Positions 17,101 through 25,784 of a DNA stretch of 64,000 bases are shown here, piece by piece. How positions within the stretch are numbered: the first letter of the stretch is position 1; each line of letters opens with the position of its first letter. The stretch lies in the NCBI RefSeq assembly GCF_014696355.1, contig NZ_JACJQA010000031.1:1-64000 (forward strand). Reading direction: 5' to 3'. This stretch comes from Pseudanabaena sp. FACHB-1998 (GTDB taxonomy: Bacteria; Cyanobacteriota; Cyanobacteriia; Pseudanabaenales; Pseudanabaenaceae). The notes under the pieces were generated by a model. That model was not told where the DNA came from. It saw nothing but the letters and a program-made list of their open reading frames with translations, and made no database searches. The translations under genes and the position numbers were made by a program.

Positions 17101-18137
17101 GACACAACGCTATCGACGATCGCCCGATCCTTTTGCTTAGGATCATAAAAATATTCTTCTACAGCCTTCGAGAAATCTAAGCCCCCATTGAATACGGAAA
17201 TTACTCTAGCCCCCAGAGATTCCAATTCCTGTACCATCGCCACATAATGCGCGTCATCGCCTGTGACTAAGTGCGTTCTCGCCATCAGCAGACCCACACA
17301 GGGCGCGAGAGGATCTTTCATATCATCGGGAATATCGGTACGCGAGTTGTACCAGTTCAAATAATCGGCAGTACTCTCGAACATTTTCGGCGCGAGAGGA
17401 TGCCATAGCCCCATATCGAGATAAGTGACAGGCTCTTTAATTTGGAGTGGAGCCGATCCATCTTCTTTCGCTCTCGCTTTAACACTAGGCAAATAGTTTT
17501 GCGCCAACATCAACAGGAAGTTTTCTAGATTCTCAGTAGAACCACCCAGCCAATACTGGAAGCTCAACATGAAGTTACGAGCATCCTGCGCCCGATCCAT
17601 TGGCATATATTTAAGAATCTTCGGCAGGGTCTGCACGACCTTAAGCATACTGTCTTGGAAAGAACTGCCTGACTTCTCTTTGCGCTTCCGCATGAACTGA
17701 GCGATCGCACTTTTCGACTGCCCTAGATTTTCCATACTAAAGCTGCCCATCTTATTGAGGCGCATCACTTCAGGCATGGAGGGAAATACTACGCAAGCGG
17801 ATAGGCGATCGCGATGGGGTTGCACTGCTTGAGCAATCTTAGTTGCCATATCATCGATAAAAATCAACGAAGCAATAAACATATCGGCTTCGGCGACATC
17901 ATCTTTGAAGGCTTCGTAGTTTTCAGGGCTACGCAATTCTTCGATTAAATAACCACTTACCTCGATCGCTAGGTTAGGGTTGTTCTTATTAATTGACTTT
18001 ACAGCCGCCGACATAGCGCTCTGATATTGAGGTTCAAGCACTACATAGACCAACTTCATTAAGACCCGACCCTGTAGATTTTCGGGAATGATACGTCTAC
18101 CAGATAATGTTGCGATCGGTGGCACAGAAGTGAACAT
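14133..18137 (-). CDS. chlH: Magnesium chelatase subunit H
   Basis: The 1334-residue product has the normal ChlH length and sequence throughout. The N-terminal DUF3479-type domain covers about 27-190. The CobN-like chelatase domain includes [19 protein letters not shown], the conserved porphyrin-site motif. ChlH binds protoporphyrin IX and, with ChlI and ChlD, inserts Mg2+ in an ATP-dependent step that commits tetrapyrroles to chlorophyll. AAGGAG lies six bases upstream of the ATG. ChlI and ChlD are not in this window. A palindrome at 18206-18228 in the leader is a possible control site. Confidence 0.97.
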   Translation of the reverse strand: MFTSVPPIATLSGRRIIPENLQGRVLMKLVYVVLEPQYQSAMSAAVKSINKNNPNLAIEVSGYLIEELRSPENYEAFKDDVAEADMFIASLIFIDDMATKIAQAVQPHRDRLSACVVFPSMPEVMRLNKMGSFSMENLGQSKSAIAQFMRKRKEKSGSSFQDSMLKVVQTLPKILKYMPMDRAQDARNFMLSFQYWLGGSTENLENFLLMLAQNYLPSVKARAKEDGSAPLQIKEPVTYLDMGLWHPLAPKMFESTADYLNWYNSRTDIPDDMKDPLAPCVGLLMARTHLVTGDDAHYVAMVQELESLGARVISVFNGGLDFSKAVEEYFYDPKQKDRAIVDSVVSLTGFALVGGPAKQDHPKAIEALEKLNRPYMVALPLVFQTTEEWQDSDLGLHPVQVALQVALPELDGGLDPIVLSGRDSATGRSHALGDRLETIANRAIKWANLRRKPRHEKKLAITIFSFPPDKGNIGTAAYLDVFSSIHKVVEALGNNGYDVQGLPKTSHDMMSEILHNPEAMVGSPELNVAYKMSVPEYEANTPYVDRIIEQWGAAPGHLNSDGQNLLIYGKQYGNIFVGVQPTFGYEGDPMRLLFSKSASPHHGFVAYYTYLNHIWGADAVLHFGTHGSMEFMPGKQVGMSGECFPDSLIGALPNIYYYAVNNPSEATIAKRRGYATIISYITPAPENAGLSRNLQELSELIASYKDLRLGGRGVQITNTIMDKVRLVNLDKDVQLPEQDAKEMSLEERDNVIGQVYNKLMEIESRVLPCGLHVVGEPPKVEDVTDVLTSIASFDRPEDNMKSLLRIMCEAIGRDIEQLYKSSDKGIYADVELLAGIRAIANKAVGALVKAKADDDGRVSKLSVLNFFRMGKTEPWIEVFQENGYPNINKDDIKPLFEFLEFCLKQVVADNELGGLIKALEGDYITPSPGGDPIRNPLVLPTGKNMHALDPNSIPTSAAVQAAKTVVDRLLERQRQDNNGVYPETIAVVLWGTDNIKTYGESLAQVLCMIGVKPMPDALGRINRLELTPLEELGRPRVDVVVNCSGVFRDLFVNQMDLIDRAVRMAADADEPLEMNFVRKHAIAQAEEFGLTISQAATRVFSNSSGSYSSNVNLAVENSTWENEEELQQMYLSRKSFAFGANVSNTQQRQLYEASLKTVDMTFQNLDSSEISLTDVSHYFDSDPTKLVGSLRKDGKKPASFVADTTTANAQVRTLTETVRLDTRTKILNPKWYEGMLKSGYEGVREISKRLVNTMGWSATAGAVDNWVYEDVNDVYVNDKEMCDRLKNLNPNSFRKIVGTLLEVNGRGYWETSEENLDRLRELYQELEDRIEGVE

Positions 18138-18475
18138 GCAGTCTCCTTAAATTACTGTCCTGATTTTTTGGGGGTTATATATTGCGTTTGGTTATGGCTT
18201 GCCAAAAATGTTACGTAGCGTAACATTTAGCAATTAAAGATTTATACCTATTCACTATTTAATACCAGACAACCATTGCAGTGGTTGATTTTGGGCAATA
18301 AATGCAATAATTTGAAATTGATTTGTTTACATTTCGTTATATATCTTAAGCTTGGAGCTTACAAAGTGTAAATATTTCTTGCATTAATGTGATGCAGGCA
18401 AGGTGAGTCATATAACTCGCCTTGCCCTATTGCCAATACCAAAACACTTTTGGGAATTGGTATAACGTCAAAAAT
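18138..18475. other. Upstream region of chlH
   Basis: No gene is visible in the spacer. It is AT-rich and contains the inverted repeat at 18206-18228 and, near 18435-18462, a small family C-like hairpin (ATACCAAAA ... TTGGTAT). The chlH promoter must lie here. Confidence 0.5.
18206..18228. promoter_or_regulatory. Candidate operator upstream of chlH
   Basis: A perfect inverted repeat, AAATGTTACG-TAG-CGTAACATTT, lies 69-91 bases before the chlH start codon. Ten-base half sites with a three-base spacer fit a dimeric regulator. The arms resemble neither of the common hairpin families here. A leader hairpin remains possible. Confidence 0.45.
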
Positions 18476-18532
18476 CAAAGCCCAAGCAGAGAATGGCGGC
18501 GCATTGCGCCGCCATTCTCTGCTTGGGCTTTG
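18476..18532. terminator. Large hairpin downstream of the TpsB gene
   Basis: Twenty-seven-base perfect arms (CAAAGCCCAAGCAGAG + AATGGCGGCGC) surround an ATT loop. It is 24 bases after the transporter stop and belongs with the family A cores, except that the loop is ATT instead of GAA. Confidence 0.75.
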
Positions 18533-18556
18533 CTCTGCGCCGCCTTTATCCTTAGT

Positions 18557-20392
18557 TTAAAAATTACCGTTTATGGAAAAATATAGTCCTGAATCTTGGA
18601 GATTTGAGCCAGAGTTATTCGCATTGACTAGGGGAATGCCATAGTCAATGCGAAATATGAGATTACGAAATGGTTGATACTGCGCTCCTAGTCCTAACCC
18701 AAATAAAGTTTGGGGACTGGGATTAGTAGTACGGGTATTCCAGATTGTGCCACCTTCAACGAATGGAAGTAATTTGACAATCGGAAATCCATCTTCGTTT
18801 CTGACTATAGGAAGTTGCACCTCAATAGATCCTTGAATACCACTATCACCCGTAGTTTGGTTTTGACGATAGCCACGTACCGACTGAGGACCTCCCACGC
18901 TGAACCGATTGAGAGACAATAAGCGATCGCCTGTTAGCTGCATATTAAGTCTAAAAAATGCCAGAGTATCGCGATCGTTGCCCAGCCTTTGTACACGTAA
19001 AGCTTGACCAGTCCAGTATAAAAATCTGCCATCGGGGGAACCGTCATTCCGAATAGTTGCTCCCAGAATATTTAGCCCAGCATTAAAGCTAGACCGAAAC
19101 GCCCAAGCTCCTGACGTATCACGATTGACATATTCTTGACTCAGTTTTAACACTCTTGCTTGCGATCGCCCATCATCAAACGCTAAATTCTGAAAGTTAA
19201 AGGATTTTCCATCAAAAGACGAAGCACTATCTTCAAAGGAAATGCCAATTCCTACAGCTAGCTCTTCTCGAGGATTGCGAATTAGCGGCTGACGGTAGCT
19301 CAACTCATACACCTTAGAATCTGTCGCGATGTTTAAGCTGGCAAATTCAGGCTGAGTCACCCGACTATCGCCAATCGAGGCACTAAAACTCAATGTCCCG
19401 CCTGTCGGGTTTAGAGGGTATTGATAGCCGATCCCGTAGGTGTTAGAGCTACCTGATCGGAGGTAGCTAATCGATGCGCTGTCACCAATACCTGTTAAAT
19501 TTGCCTCCTGCACGCTAATTCCTGCGCGATATATGCCCGAGGACACGTTGCCATAGTTATCAGTAAACAGGCGGGTATTAAAGGTTTTGGCTTCAGAGAA
19601 AGTAATTTGTAATACGCTTTGGTCGGGGTTTGACCCTGCGGTAAGATTGGCTCGGATATCTGACAGTAATGGATCTGAGCGTAAAAGCTGTAGTTCTTCT
19701 TCTAAACGGGTGAAGTTAAGAGGAATATTCGCCGCTAGAGACGCACGACTCCTCACATAGTCATAATTGAGCCGACCTTCGGCATCACCTGCTCGTTTAA
19801 TGTCAATCCGTTCTAAAGAGCCTTCTAAGACTTTGATGGTGACAACGCCATCTTTAATATCTTGTGCTTCAATGATGGCGCGAGAAGTAATGTAATTTCG
19901 CTCTTGATAAAACTCGGTGACTTTATCCGCTATTTCCCGTAATTGATTAAAAGTTAAAGACTTATTAAGGTAAGGATCGGTAATTTTAGATATTTCGGCT
20001 GTTGTCAAAATTGAGCTACCAACAACTCGGATTTGTTTGACTGGAATCAAAACTTCCTGTGTGGTTAAATCCGTTTTTCCATTCAATTGTTTGGTTTTAG
20101 AGTCTAGTTCTTTAAGGCTAGATCTGAGAATGGGATTGGCTGAGAGACTGCTAACGTTATAGCCTGTAAATGTGGCTATTGATAAGCCCAGAGCTAGTCC
20201 AAGGCGCTTTAAATTTAAGATATATCGCAATCCTAAATGATTTGAGAGAATACGCTCCTTGGAAATGCACTCTCTCAAATCATTTAATCGCCCAAATAAA
20301 AGAGGATTGCTATATAAGTAGTCATTTGTTTTTTGTGTAGCTGGTTTGCGTGATCGCCTTGCCAAATTTACCACTCTTATATCCTCACACAA
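18557..20392 (-). CDS. TpsB/ShlB-type outer-membrane transporter (two-partner secretion)
   Basis: The product has a signal-like segment at about 61-85 (LKRLGLALGLSIATFTGY), a ShlB-type POTRA domain at about 117-195 (IPVKQIRVVGSSILTTAEI ... KVLEGSLERI) and a 16-strand barrel from about 235. The barrel contains the family motif FSVGGPQSVRGYR and ends in a terminal Phe (FSINGNF). It should export a TPS-domain exoprotein; the only candidate in the window is the giant CHAT protein at 32538. Residues 26-57 are encoded by an inserted palindromic repeat (20222-20315). The true start may thus be an alternative codon (TTG at 20230 is possible), or the leader is an unusually long 60 residues. Confidence 0.88.
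   Translation of the reverse strand: MCEDIRVVNLARRSRKPATQKTNDYLYSNPLLFGRLNDLRECISKERILSNHLGLRYILNLKRLGLALGLSIATFTGYNVSSLSANPILRSSLKELDSKTKQLNGKTDLTTQEVLIPVKQIRVVGSSILTTAEISKITDPYLNKSLTFNQLREIADKVTEFYQERNYITSRAIIEAQDIKDGVVTIKVLEGSLERIDIKRAGDAEGRLNYDYVRSRASLAANIPLNFTRLEEELQLLRSDPLLSDIRANLTAGSNPDQSVLQITFSEAKTFNTRLFTDNYGNVSSGIYRAGISVQEANLTGIGDSASISYLRSGSSNTYGIGYQYPLNPTGGTLSFSASIGDSRVTQPEFASLNIATDSKVYELSYRQPLIRNPREELAVGIGISFEDSASSFDGKSFNFQNLAFDDGRSQARVLKLSQEYVNRDTSGAWAFRSSFNAGLNILGATIRNDGSPDGRFLYWTGQALRVQRLGNDRDTLAFFRLNMQLTGDRLLSLNRFSVGGPQSVRGYRQNQTTGDSGIQGSIEVQLPIVRNEDGFPIVKLLPFVEGGTIWNTRTTNPSPQTLFGLGLGAQYQPFRNLIFRIDYGIPLVNANNSGSNLQDSGLYFSINGNF
20222..20315. repeat. Palindromic repeat (family D) inside the 5' part of the TpsB gene
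   Basis: ATATCGCAATCCTAAATGA ... and AGGATTGCTATAT are inverted ends; inside, TGATTTGAGAGA pairs with TCTCTCAAATCA. A second member is at 47511-47575, with the same TAGCAATCCTAAA end and a GATTTAAGAGAG stem. Here the element keeps the reading frame open and encodes about 31 residues before the signal peptide. Confidence 0.7.
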
Positions 20393-20431
20393 TCATTTCG
20401 TCAGGTTATCACAACTTTAATCAATTAGGAT

Positions 20432-20535
20432 TAAGTATTTGGACATAATTAAAAGTGAGATTCAAAACCTATGGCTCACTCTCCACTTGCGCCATAGGCT
20501 TTGAGATTTCATATTTAAGTGTGCCTAGCTACTTA
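20432..20535. repeat. Family B palindromic element
   Basis: The left end has ACATAATTA and the right end TGCCTAGCTACTTAA. The centre is an imperfect hairpin, TCAAAACCTATGGC with GCCATAGGCTTTGA. The ends match those of the copies at 21744-21845 and 60868-60972. Confidence 0.6.
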
Positions 20536-20708
20536 AAGCACTATTAGTTATTTGTTTGATAAAGTTTCAAATTAAGATTTAGGTAGTTTAGCCTACTATT
20601 TCTAGCGATCGCATCCGCCAAAAGTTCTTCAGGAATGTGACAATTAATTAACTAGATCGCAAGGGTTTATGCTTATTTAAAAATAAGTGCTTGTGCAAAA
20701 TAAATTAC

Positions 20709-20757
20709 CAAAACCCGTAAAGTTGCGCCCCTACAGGATGCAACTTTACGGGTTTTG
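20709..20757. repeat. Hairpin within a family B element (20682-20787)
   Basis: Eighteen-base perfect arms (CAAAACCCGTAAAGTTGC) flank a 13-base loop. The right flank TAATTATGCCTAGCTACTTA is the typical family B end, so the stem sequence has been replaced compared with other family B copies. Confidence 0.65.
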
Positions 20758-20870
20758 ATTTGTAGTTAATTATGCCTAGCTACTTACAGATAAATTCTGA
20801 AAAAACTGAATCTACAATCTTTTTGAGAATTTATCTAGGGTATAGCAGGTGTAAATCAAGCAAGGCAAAT

Positions 20871-20970
20871 TATGGCTGTAGTCACTTGCATTAGGACAAA
20901 CCAAAACCCAAGAGGCAAGTGGCGGCGCTTCGCGTCGCCACTTGCTTGTGTCCTAACAAGACTAGCCATA
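20871..20970. repeat. Interspersed palindromic element, family A, copy 2
   Basis: This is the reverse complement of the 9640-9748 element, including ATGGCTGTAGTCACTTGCAT, TAGGACAAACCAAAACCC and CCTAACAAGACTAGCCAT. The central hairpin has GGCGCTTCGCG at its tip, i.e. GCTTCGC. The arms differ from copy 1 at several places, with partial compensation. Confidence 0.75.
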
Positions 20971-21028
20971 CTATTTCTTCAGCGATGACTGGGAAACAAG
21001 GATAATACTTCCTTCACAGTCTATTAAA

Positions 21029-21079
21029 ACCGAAGAATTAGCTATGCGGCGCGAAGCGCCGCATAGCTAATTCTTCGGT
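21029..21079. repeat. Perfect hairpin with GCGAAGC tip
   Basis: Twenty-four-base arms (ACCGAAGAATTAGCTATG + CGGCGC) flank loop GAA. The right flank GTAGGACAAA...GTCACAGCTATAT resembles a family A end. It lies 105 bases before tic20. Confidence 0.75.
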
Positions 21080-21183
21080 GCGTAGGGAGTAGGACAAAAA
21101 CAAACATGAGAGGTCACAGCTATATTTGAGCTAAGATCTAGCCATATTTGATCAATTAACGCGCTGAAATTAAGGAAACCTTT

Positions 21184-21693
21184 ATGACATGGCAGCAATC
21201 CGCTTCACCTCTGCACCGCTTTTATAGCTGCTTGCCTTACTTATTGCCAATGTCGGCTGGCGTAATTTATGGAGCCGTTTTATTTCAACAGTTTCCTTTG
21301 CTCATTTTCCCCTTTATTCCCTTTGTGTGGCTATATGGAAATGTCTTAGCCTTTCCCTTAGTCCCTTTGTTGGGGTTGACTGGTGAATTTTTTCTGTTTA
21401 TGGGGTTATATTTCTTAGTTGTAAGGGATGCCCGCGTGCCTCACTTTATTCGCTTCAATGCCATGCAAGCTTTGCTGATGCAAATTGTGTTGTTCATCGC
21501 TCAACTTTTTTTTCAGGTTCTAGAGCAGGTATCCAGCAATGCGTTGCCTTCAGTAATTAGCTCAATCTTTGCAAATACCATCTTTATCGGTACAACCTTA
21601 TTAGCGGGATATGCTGTTTATCAAAGTATTAAAGGAGAATATTCGGATATTCCTACACTCTCTCAAGCTGCATCATTTCAGTGTGATTTGTAA
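21184..21693 (+). CDS. Tic20-family membrane protein, copy 1
   Basis: The 169-residue protein has four hydrophobic helices and the family signature VPHFIRFNAMQALLMQ at about 86-101. Tic20 is the channel component of the chloroplast inner-envelope import machinery; cyanobacterial homologues are inner-membrane proteins of unclear role. The start is supported by AAGGAAA upstream. A paralogue follows at 21871 in the same direction, separated by a family B repeat. Confidence 0.88.
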   Translation: MTWQQSASPLHRFYSCLPYLLPMSAGVIYGAVLFQQFPLLIFPFIPFVWLYGNVLAFPLVPLLGLTGEFFLFMGLYFLVVRDARVPHFIRFNAMQALLMQIVLFIAQLFFQVLEQVSSNALPSVISSIFANTIFIGTTLLAGYAVYQSIKGEYSDIPTLSQAASFQCDL

Positions 21694-21743
21694 GTTAATT
21701 AACTATTTGAATGATGGGGCTGTCTAATTTCTAAACATCATCA

Positions 21744-21845
21744 ATAGCTAGGCATAATTAAAAAAACACATCCAAAAGCTGTGCCACACACACAGCGTAT
21801 GTCACAGCTTTTAGTTTTTATATTTAATTGCGCTCACCTACTTAA
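21744..21845. repeat. Family B palindromic element between the tic20 copies
   Basis: The element begins ATAGCTAGGCATAATTA and ends TAATTGCGCTCACCTACTTA. The central stem AAAAGCTGTGCCACAC...GTCACAGCTTTT is imperfect. It fills most of the 177-base gap between the paralogues. Confidence 0.75.
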
Positions 21846-21870
21846 ATTAAACTAAAAAACAAGATTAGTT

Positions 21871-22374
21871 ATGGCAAGACGTAGTTCAGTTGATTATTTA
21901 GATAGGTTATATGCTAGTTTGCCCTACTTTTTACCTATTACCGCAGTAGTTCTATTTGGCACTTTTTTGTTTCTTCAGTTTCCACCTTTAGCTTTAGCTT
22001 TTCTACCAATTTTTAAACTAAATCAGATTTTGTCAATTTCAATTATTGATTTTATCTCAATCCGTTTTGTTGCTTGGTTTTGTGTGTTTATTTTTGTTGT
22101 AAGAAGCTACAAGGTAAATCATTTTATTCGCTTTAATGCGATGCAGGCTTTACTGTTAGATATTATTATTGCTCTCGTTGGGGCAGTAACCGAGCTTTTA
22201 GCAGTGATTTTGGGTAGGAGTGAAGCTTTTGGATTTATATTGCAGATCATTGCTAGTGTGACTTTTTTGGGGATTACGGCGGCTTTTCTTTATTCAGTAT
22301 TTCAATGTGTGCGGGGTAAATATCCCGATAAAATTCCCGTAATATCTGAAGTTGCTTATTTTCAAGTCCGCTAA
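21871..22374 (+). CDS. Tic20-family membrane protein, copy 2
   Basis: The 167-residue paralogue of the preceding gene keeps the same four-helix plan and the motif VNHFIRFNAMQALLLD. The N-terminus (YLDRLYASLPYFLPI) aligns with LHRFYSCLPYLLPM of copy 1, and the C-termini both end in SEVAYFQ/SQAASFQ-type sequences. Sequence divergence is high, so the duplication is old. The gene shares a bidirectional hairpin terminator with prmC. Confidence 0.88.
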   Translation: MARRSSVDYLDRLYASLPYFLPITAVVLFGTFLFLQFPPLALAFLPIFKLNQILSISIIDFISIRFVAWFCVFIFVVRSYKVNHFIRFNAMQALLLDIIIALVGAVTELLAVILGRSEAFGFILQIIASVTFLGITAAFLYSVFQCVRGKYPDKIPVISEVAYFQVR

Positions 22375-22381
22375 ATCTTCA

Positions 22382-22430
22382 ATTTTCAAAAGAAAAAGCC
22401 TTGCTATGCAAGGCTTTTTCTTTTGAAAAT
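22382..22430. terminator. Bidirectional terminator between tic20 and prmC
   Basis: Twenty-three-base perfect arms (ATTTTCAAAAGAAAAAGCC...) surround a TAT loop between convergent genes. Both sides end in A/T runs, so it can work in both directions. Confidence 0.8.
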
Positions 22431-22432
22431 AA

Positions 22433-23299
22433 TTAAGCGATTTGAGCAGATATAAATCTATTAATCCCTGCATAGTCTTGATGGATTTGAATATTTGTAT
22501 AACTGCCATTTTTTATTAATAGCGATCGCACAATTTCCGCTTGACCTTTCATCATCTCAATAATCCAAAACCCACCCGAAATTAAATATATTGGGGCAGT
22601 ATTTACTAACTCCCGAATATCATCAAGCCCATCTCTGCCGCCATCAAGTGCCGAGTGTGGCTCATGATTAGTCACTTCTGGCTGTAAATTTAAAACTTCA
22701 TCGCTCGGAATATAGGGAGGATTAGAAACAATTCCTGCTAGTTTATTTTGCAGATTTAATTTCGCTAATGGCTCAAACCAACTACCATGATGAAATTGTA
22801 TTTTCTGGTTGTTATTGTTTGCATTTAACGTAGCAATTTCTAACGCATCTTTACTGTAATCAATAGCATGAATTTCTGCTTTTAGAAAATGCTGAGCTAA
22901 GGCGATCGCGATCGCACCGCTACCCGTTCCTAAATCCACCCAGATCCCATTTTGATAAATCGCGTCTTGGCAATGCTCGGCAATAATATCAATAATTAAT
23001 TCCGTTTCAGGACGGGGGATTAAAACGGCAGGAGTAACTTGTAAATCTAGATCGCGCCACATTAATGATCCTGCTAAATATTGCACAGGCAGGCGATCGC
23101 TTAATCTTTGTTGCCAGAGTTGATCGAGTTTAGTTAATAATTCAGGCGTAATTTTTTCGCTGACACTTGGTGATCGCAATCTTAGGTCTAACTTATCTAA
23201 ACAAGTTAAACGTAAGACTAGCCACTCTAATTCATATTTGGGTACGTCATGCTGCTTTGTGGCTAAAAGTTGGCGATCGTACCATTCCCAAAAGTTCAT
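22433..23299 (-). CDS. prmC: Peptide chain release factor N5-glutamine methyltransferase
   Basis: The start MNFWEWYDRQ at 23299 is chosen over an upstream in-frame ATG at 23314. The 288-residue protein has the N-terminal helical substrate domain (residues 1-95, RLPVQYLAG), the SAM motif VDLGTGSGAIAIAL and the catalytic NPPYIP motif that binds the glutamine amide. It methylates the GGQ glutamine of RF1/RF2, which is needed for efficient termination of translation. It lies downstream of a 48-residue gene with a hairpin in between. Confidence 0.95.
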   Translation of the reverse strand: MNFWEWYDRQLLATKQHDVPKYELEWLVLRLTCLDKLDLRLRSPSVSEKITPELLTKLDQLWQQRLSDRLPVQYLAGSLMWRDLDLQVTPAVLIPRPETELIIDIIAEHCQDAIYQNGIWVDLGTGSGAIAIALAQHFLKAEIHAIDYSKDALEIATLNANNNNQKIQFHHGSWFEPLAKLNLQNKLAGIVSNPPYIPSDEVLNLQPEVTNHEPHSALDGGRDGLDDIRELVNTAPIYLISGGFWIIEMMKGQAEIVRSLLIKNGSYTNIQIHQDYAGINRFISAQIA

Positions 23300-23312
23300 A
23301 ATTAATCTTCCC

Positions 23313-23345
23313 AAACAAAAGGCTCGCTAAGCGAGCCTTTTGTTT
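23313..23345. terminator. Hairpin between the 48-residue gene and prmC
   Basis: Fifteen-base perfect arms (AAACAAAAGGCTCGC) flank a TAA loop. It overlaps the last two bases of the small gene's stop codon and ends 14 bases before the prmC start. Confidence 0.7.
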
Positions 23346-23490
23346 ATTTTTTGCGCTTGCTCATGTCTTCGAGATAAGCCTGTTGGTAACTCAGAAAGCG
23401 ATTATGCCAGTCTTGAAAACGGCGATCGCCATCACGTACCAACATTTGGCGATATTTTTCTGAAGAAGTATATGGTTTTGAAGTTGACAT
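23344..23490 (-). CDS. 48-residue conserved-looking small protein
   Basis: ATG 23490 opens a basic, polar 48-residue protein (MSTSKPYTSSEKYRQMLVRD ... YLEDMSKRKK). It ends at TAA 23346-23344. Codon use is normal, with a HIP1-containing GDRRF segment, and there is no frame interruption. It is too short for most automatic calls. I do not recognise a family; it lacks membrane or catalytic motifs. The hairpin immediately after its stop suggests a genuine transcription unit. Confidence 0.6.
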   Translation of the reverse strand: MSTSKPYTSSEKYRQMLVRDGDRRFQDWHNRFLSYQQAYLEDMSKRKK

Positions 23491-23591
23491 AATTTATAAC
23501 TGCTAAATTGAGACTATTGTAGCTTGATTTCACATTCAACAATTTGTTGTCTCTATAATTGCTTTTTTAAATATTAAACTTAACTAGAGAT

Positions 23592-25094
23592 TTATGTATC
23601 AGTCGGAGGAGCATTGGGAGACATTGGCTTAATATTTTCATTTTTCCTCGAAGAAATTTCTTGAGAATCTTTTTGTTGAGAGTCTTTATTGACAGGAATT
23701 TCTTGAGATTTAAGAGCAAGGAAAGTGCCAGAACTAATACCTTGTAAAGTCAATAGATTTACGTCAAATTCAGGCATTTTTAATGTAGTTAGTACACTAT
23801 ATATAAACACTAATCCAAGAACCACAGACCAAATAAAGATTTGATAGCGATGAAGGTTTATTTCGCCACTAGGATTTGTAAGTATATCTGCAAAAAAGTT
23901 ATTTGATTGCGGTTCAAGCTTATTCATCTCTTTACAAATTGATTTCTTAGCTTCTTCGATGTTTTCGAGTTTAGGAACTTTAGGATCTTTACAGATGTCT
24001 ATAATAAATTGAAATTCTTCATTATTTATACGAAGCTGGCTAAGTTCTTTAAATTTTTCACCCTCAATGTTTTGGTAAGCTTTTTCTAACAGTTTCTTTT
24101 GATTTGATTTATTGGTAATGTATTGGTAAGCTTCATCCAGTTTCTTTAGTTTTAATTTATCGGTTTCGTCTAGTTGTCTATCATTACTAGAATCTATAAC
24201 ACTACCACCAATTGCTGTAGAAGTACTAATACCCAATAGAATCAAACACTGTGCAGGTATCAGATCATTAAAACTACCCGTAGTAGTGAATAGCAATATC
24301 CATGTAATTACTATTATATAAAACCACCAAGCTAGCTGAAATCTTCCAAGACTAAATACCCTATTACGTGTAATCCCAGAGCCACGAAGATTATCATGAA
24401 ATGCTCGAAAAAATAAAACTCCAATCAACGTTATGATTGGCAAAATCATCATCAACATTCGAGAGTTAACAATCTGAATAATGATTTTGTTATCTACTTC
24501 TTTGTTGGATTTATCGACTCTTGGTAAACCTTGAGGGCATCCTAAAGTAACTGAAGCTTCTCTTTGAGCTTTCCAAATCGGACCAAGAAGGTTTTTCCAT
24601 ACATTTTTGGAATCTTCATTATAATCAAGCTGAAATAATAACTTCTTAGGTTCTATAAAAACCCCCTGATTATTTTTTAACGAATACCCGTCAATTTGTA
24701 AAACAAGTTGACTAGTTATTTTATTTGCTGTTTCAGCATCAATTAATAGTTCGGAAGTAGATTTAGAATTACTATTTCCTTTTGGAGAAACATCTATTTT
24801 GTCGATTTTTAAACCTAATACTATTTTATCCCCTAGCATGACTGCTTTGTTTCTCTTTTTTTTGTCCTTTGTTATGACTTCTTCATTATCATGATAATTA
24901 TTCACACTGGACAAGCTAAATATAACAGGAATATCTGGCTTTCCAGCATTATCTTTTATAGTATTTGGTATCGAACACGGCTCGCTAATTGCTGTTGTAG
25001 TTTGAGAAACAATTGGTAAGTTGCAAAATATTGCTAACCCGAATAGAGACAATAATAGAAATGAAATTAATCTTTTAGCCTTAAATCTCATCAC
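23592..25094 (-). CDS. Hypothetical membrane protein with central coiled region
   Basis: This 500-residue protein has an N-terminal signal peptide (residues 1-31, LISFLLLSLFGLAIF), an extracytoplasmic domain to about 210 and helices near 212-232, 254-272 and 277-297. A Lys/Glu-rich soluble segment at about 305-400 follows, then a helix near 412-432 after a LHRYQIFIWSVVLG motif. The segment LHRYQIFIW...MPEFDVNLLTLQGISSGTFLALK resembles a recurrent module of uncharacterised bacterial membrane proteins. The function is unknown. AT content is higher than for neighbours, and the gene is followed upstream by 690 bases of AT-rich spacer, which may reflect acquisition. Confidence 0.55.
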   Translation of the reverse strand: MMRFKAKRLISFLLLSLFGLAIFCNLPIVSQTTTAISEPCSIPNTIKDNAGKPDIPVIFSLSSVNNYHDNEEVITKDKKKRNKAVMLGDKIVLGLKIDKIDVSPKGNSNSKSTSELLIDAETANKITSQLVLQIDGYSLKNNQGVFIEPKKLLFQLDYNEDSKNVWKNLLGPIWKAQREASVTLGCPQGLPRVDKSNKEVDNKIIIQIVNSRMLMMILPIITLIGVLFFRAFHDNLRGSGITRNRVFSLGRFQLAWWFYIIVITWILLFTTTGSFNDLIPAQCLILLGISTSTAIGGSVIDSSNDRQLDETDKLKLKKLDEAYQYITNKSNQKKLLEKAYQNIEGEKFKELSQLRINNEEFQFIIDICKDPKVPKLENIEEAKKSICKEMNKLEPQSNNFFADILTNPSGEINLHRYQIFIWSVVLGLVFIYSVLTTLKMPEFDVNLLTLQGISSGTFLALKSQEIPVNKDSQQKDSQEISSRKNENIKPMSPNAPPTDT

Positions 25095-25621
25095 GATACT
25101 TAACTTTGGTTAATAGTTTTTGTTATCAGTAATCCTTATACAGCAATCTTAAAGCATTTGATAGAAGAGAAAAGGAAACGAAAGCTACTTTTTGTGAGCT
25201 TTAGCTTTTCACAATTAATTTAGGATGGCTATATAGTCTTGTAGAATTGATAGCTAAAATTTTATAAACAATTATTATTTAAGTTCACATCTATAAAGGT
25301 TGCTAAAAAATAAAGCCAAGATATTTACAAGATTAATGTAGTAAGTATTTTTATCGATAGTTAAAACAAAAATTATAGTGATAGTCAAGTTAATCATCAC
25401 TATTTTTTAATTATTAAAACATAAAAACAAGCATTTTTAATAAATATATGATCTTTTAGAAAAGAAAAAACTTATATTTCGTTTTACGTTATTTTACTTC
25501 GCATGAAAACCCAAAGAAGTTTTTGATAATGCCGCTTTGCCTCTCTATCAAAAACTTCTCTTTACTACTTAAACCCTAACTTTAACTGTTATTACAGTTG
25601 AAGAGAGCTACATATCTTAAA

Positions 25622-25653
25622 AAAGTGTGACAACACCAGTGTTGTCACACTTT
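25622..25653. repeat. Hairpin downstream of serA
   Basis: Fifteen-base perfect arms (AAAGTGTGACAACAC) surround CA. It may help stop serA read-through, together with the neighbouring family B hairpin at 25665-25716. Confidence 0.6.
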
Positions 25654-25664
25654 CGTAAATTGAC

Positions 25665-25739
25665 ATAAAATTTTAAAACCTGTGATGCGCGTACACCACA
25701 GGTTTTAAAATTTTATATTTAATTGCGGCTAGCTACTTA
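25665..25739. repeat. Partial family B element downstream of serA
   Basis: A 20-base-arm stem (25665-25716) is followed by the typical family B end TTGCGGCTAGCTACTTA. The left end is degenerate. Confidence 0.6.
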
Positions 25740-25784
25740 GCATTGCTGGACGTTAGTATCAAACATCACAATTTTTGAGTTGGA

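Larger units (their letters stand above)
20393..21183. other. 790-base repeat-rich intergenic region
   Basis: No gene is credible between the divergent TpsB gene and the first tic20. The region is built of repeats: a family B unit at 20432-20535, another at 20682-20787 (with the hairpin 20709-20757), a family A element at 20871-20970 and a hairpin at 21029-21079. The last 60 bases would hold the tic20 promoter. Confidence 0.65.
25095..25784. other. 690-base AT-rich intergenic region
   Basis: No gene is credible. The first 400 bases are very AT-rich without clear structure. Three hairpins follow: 25515-25559 (AGAAGTTTTTGATA arms), 25622-25653 (AAAGTGTGACAACAC arms, CA loop) and 25665-25716 (ATAAAATTTTAAAACCTGTG arms). 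The last is followed by TAATTGCGGCTAGCTACTTA, a family B end. They sit downstream of serA. Confidence 0.6.
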
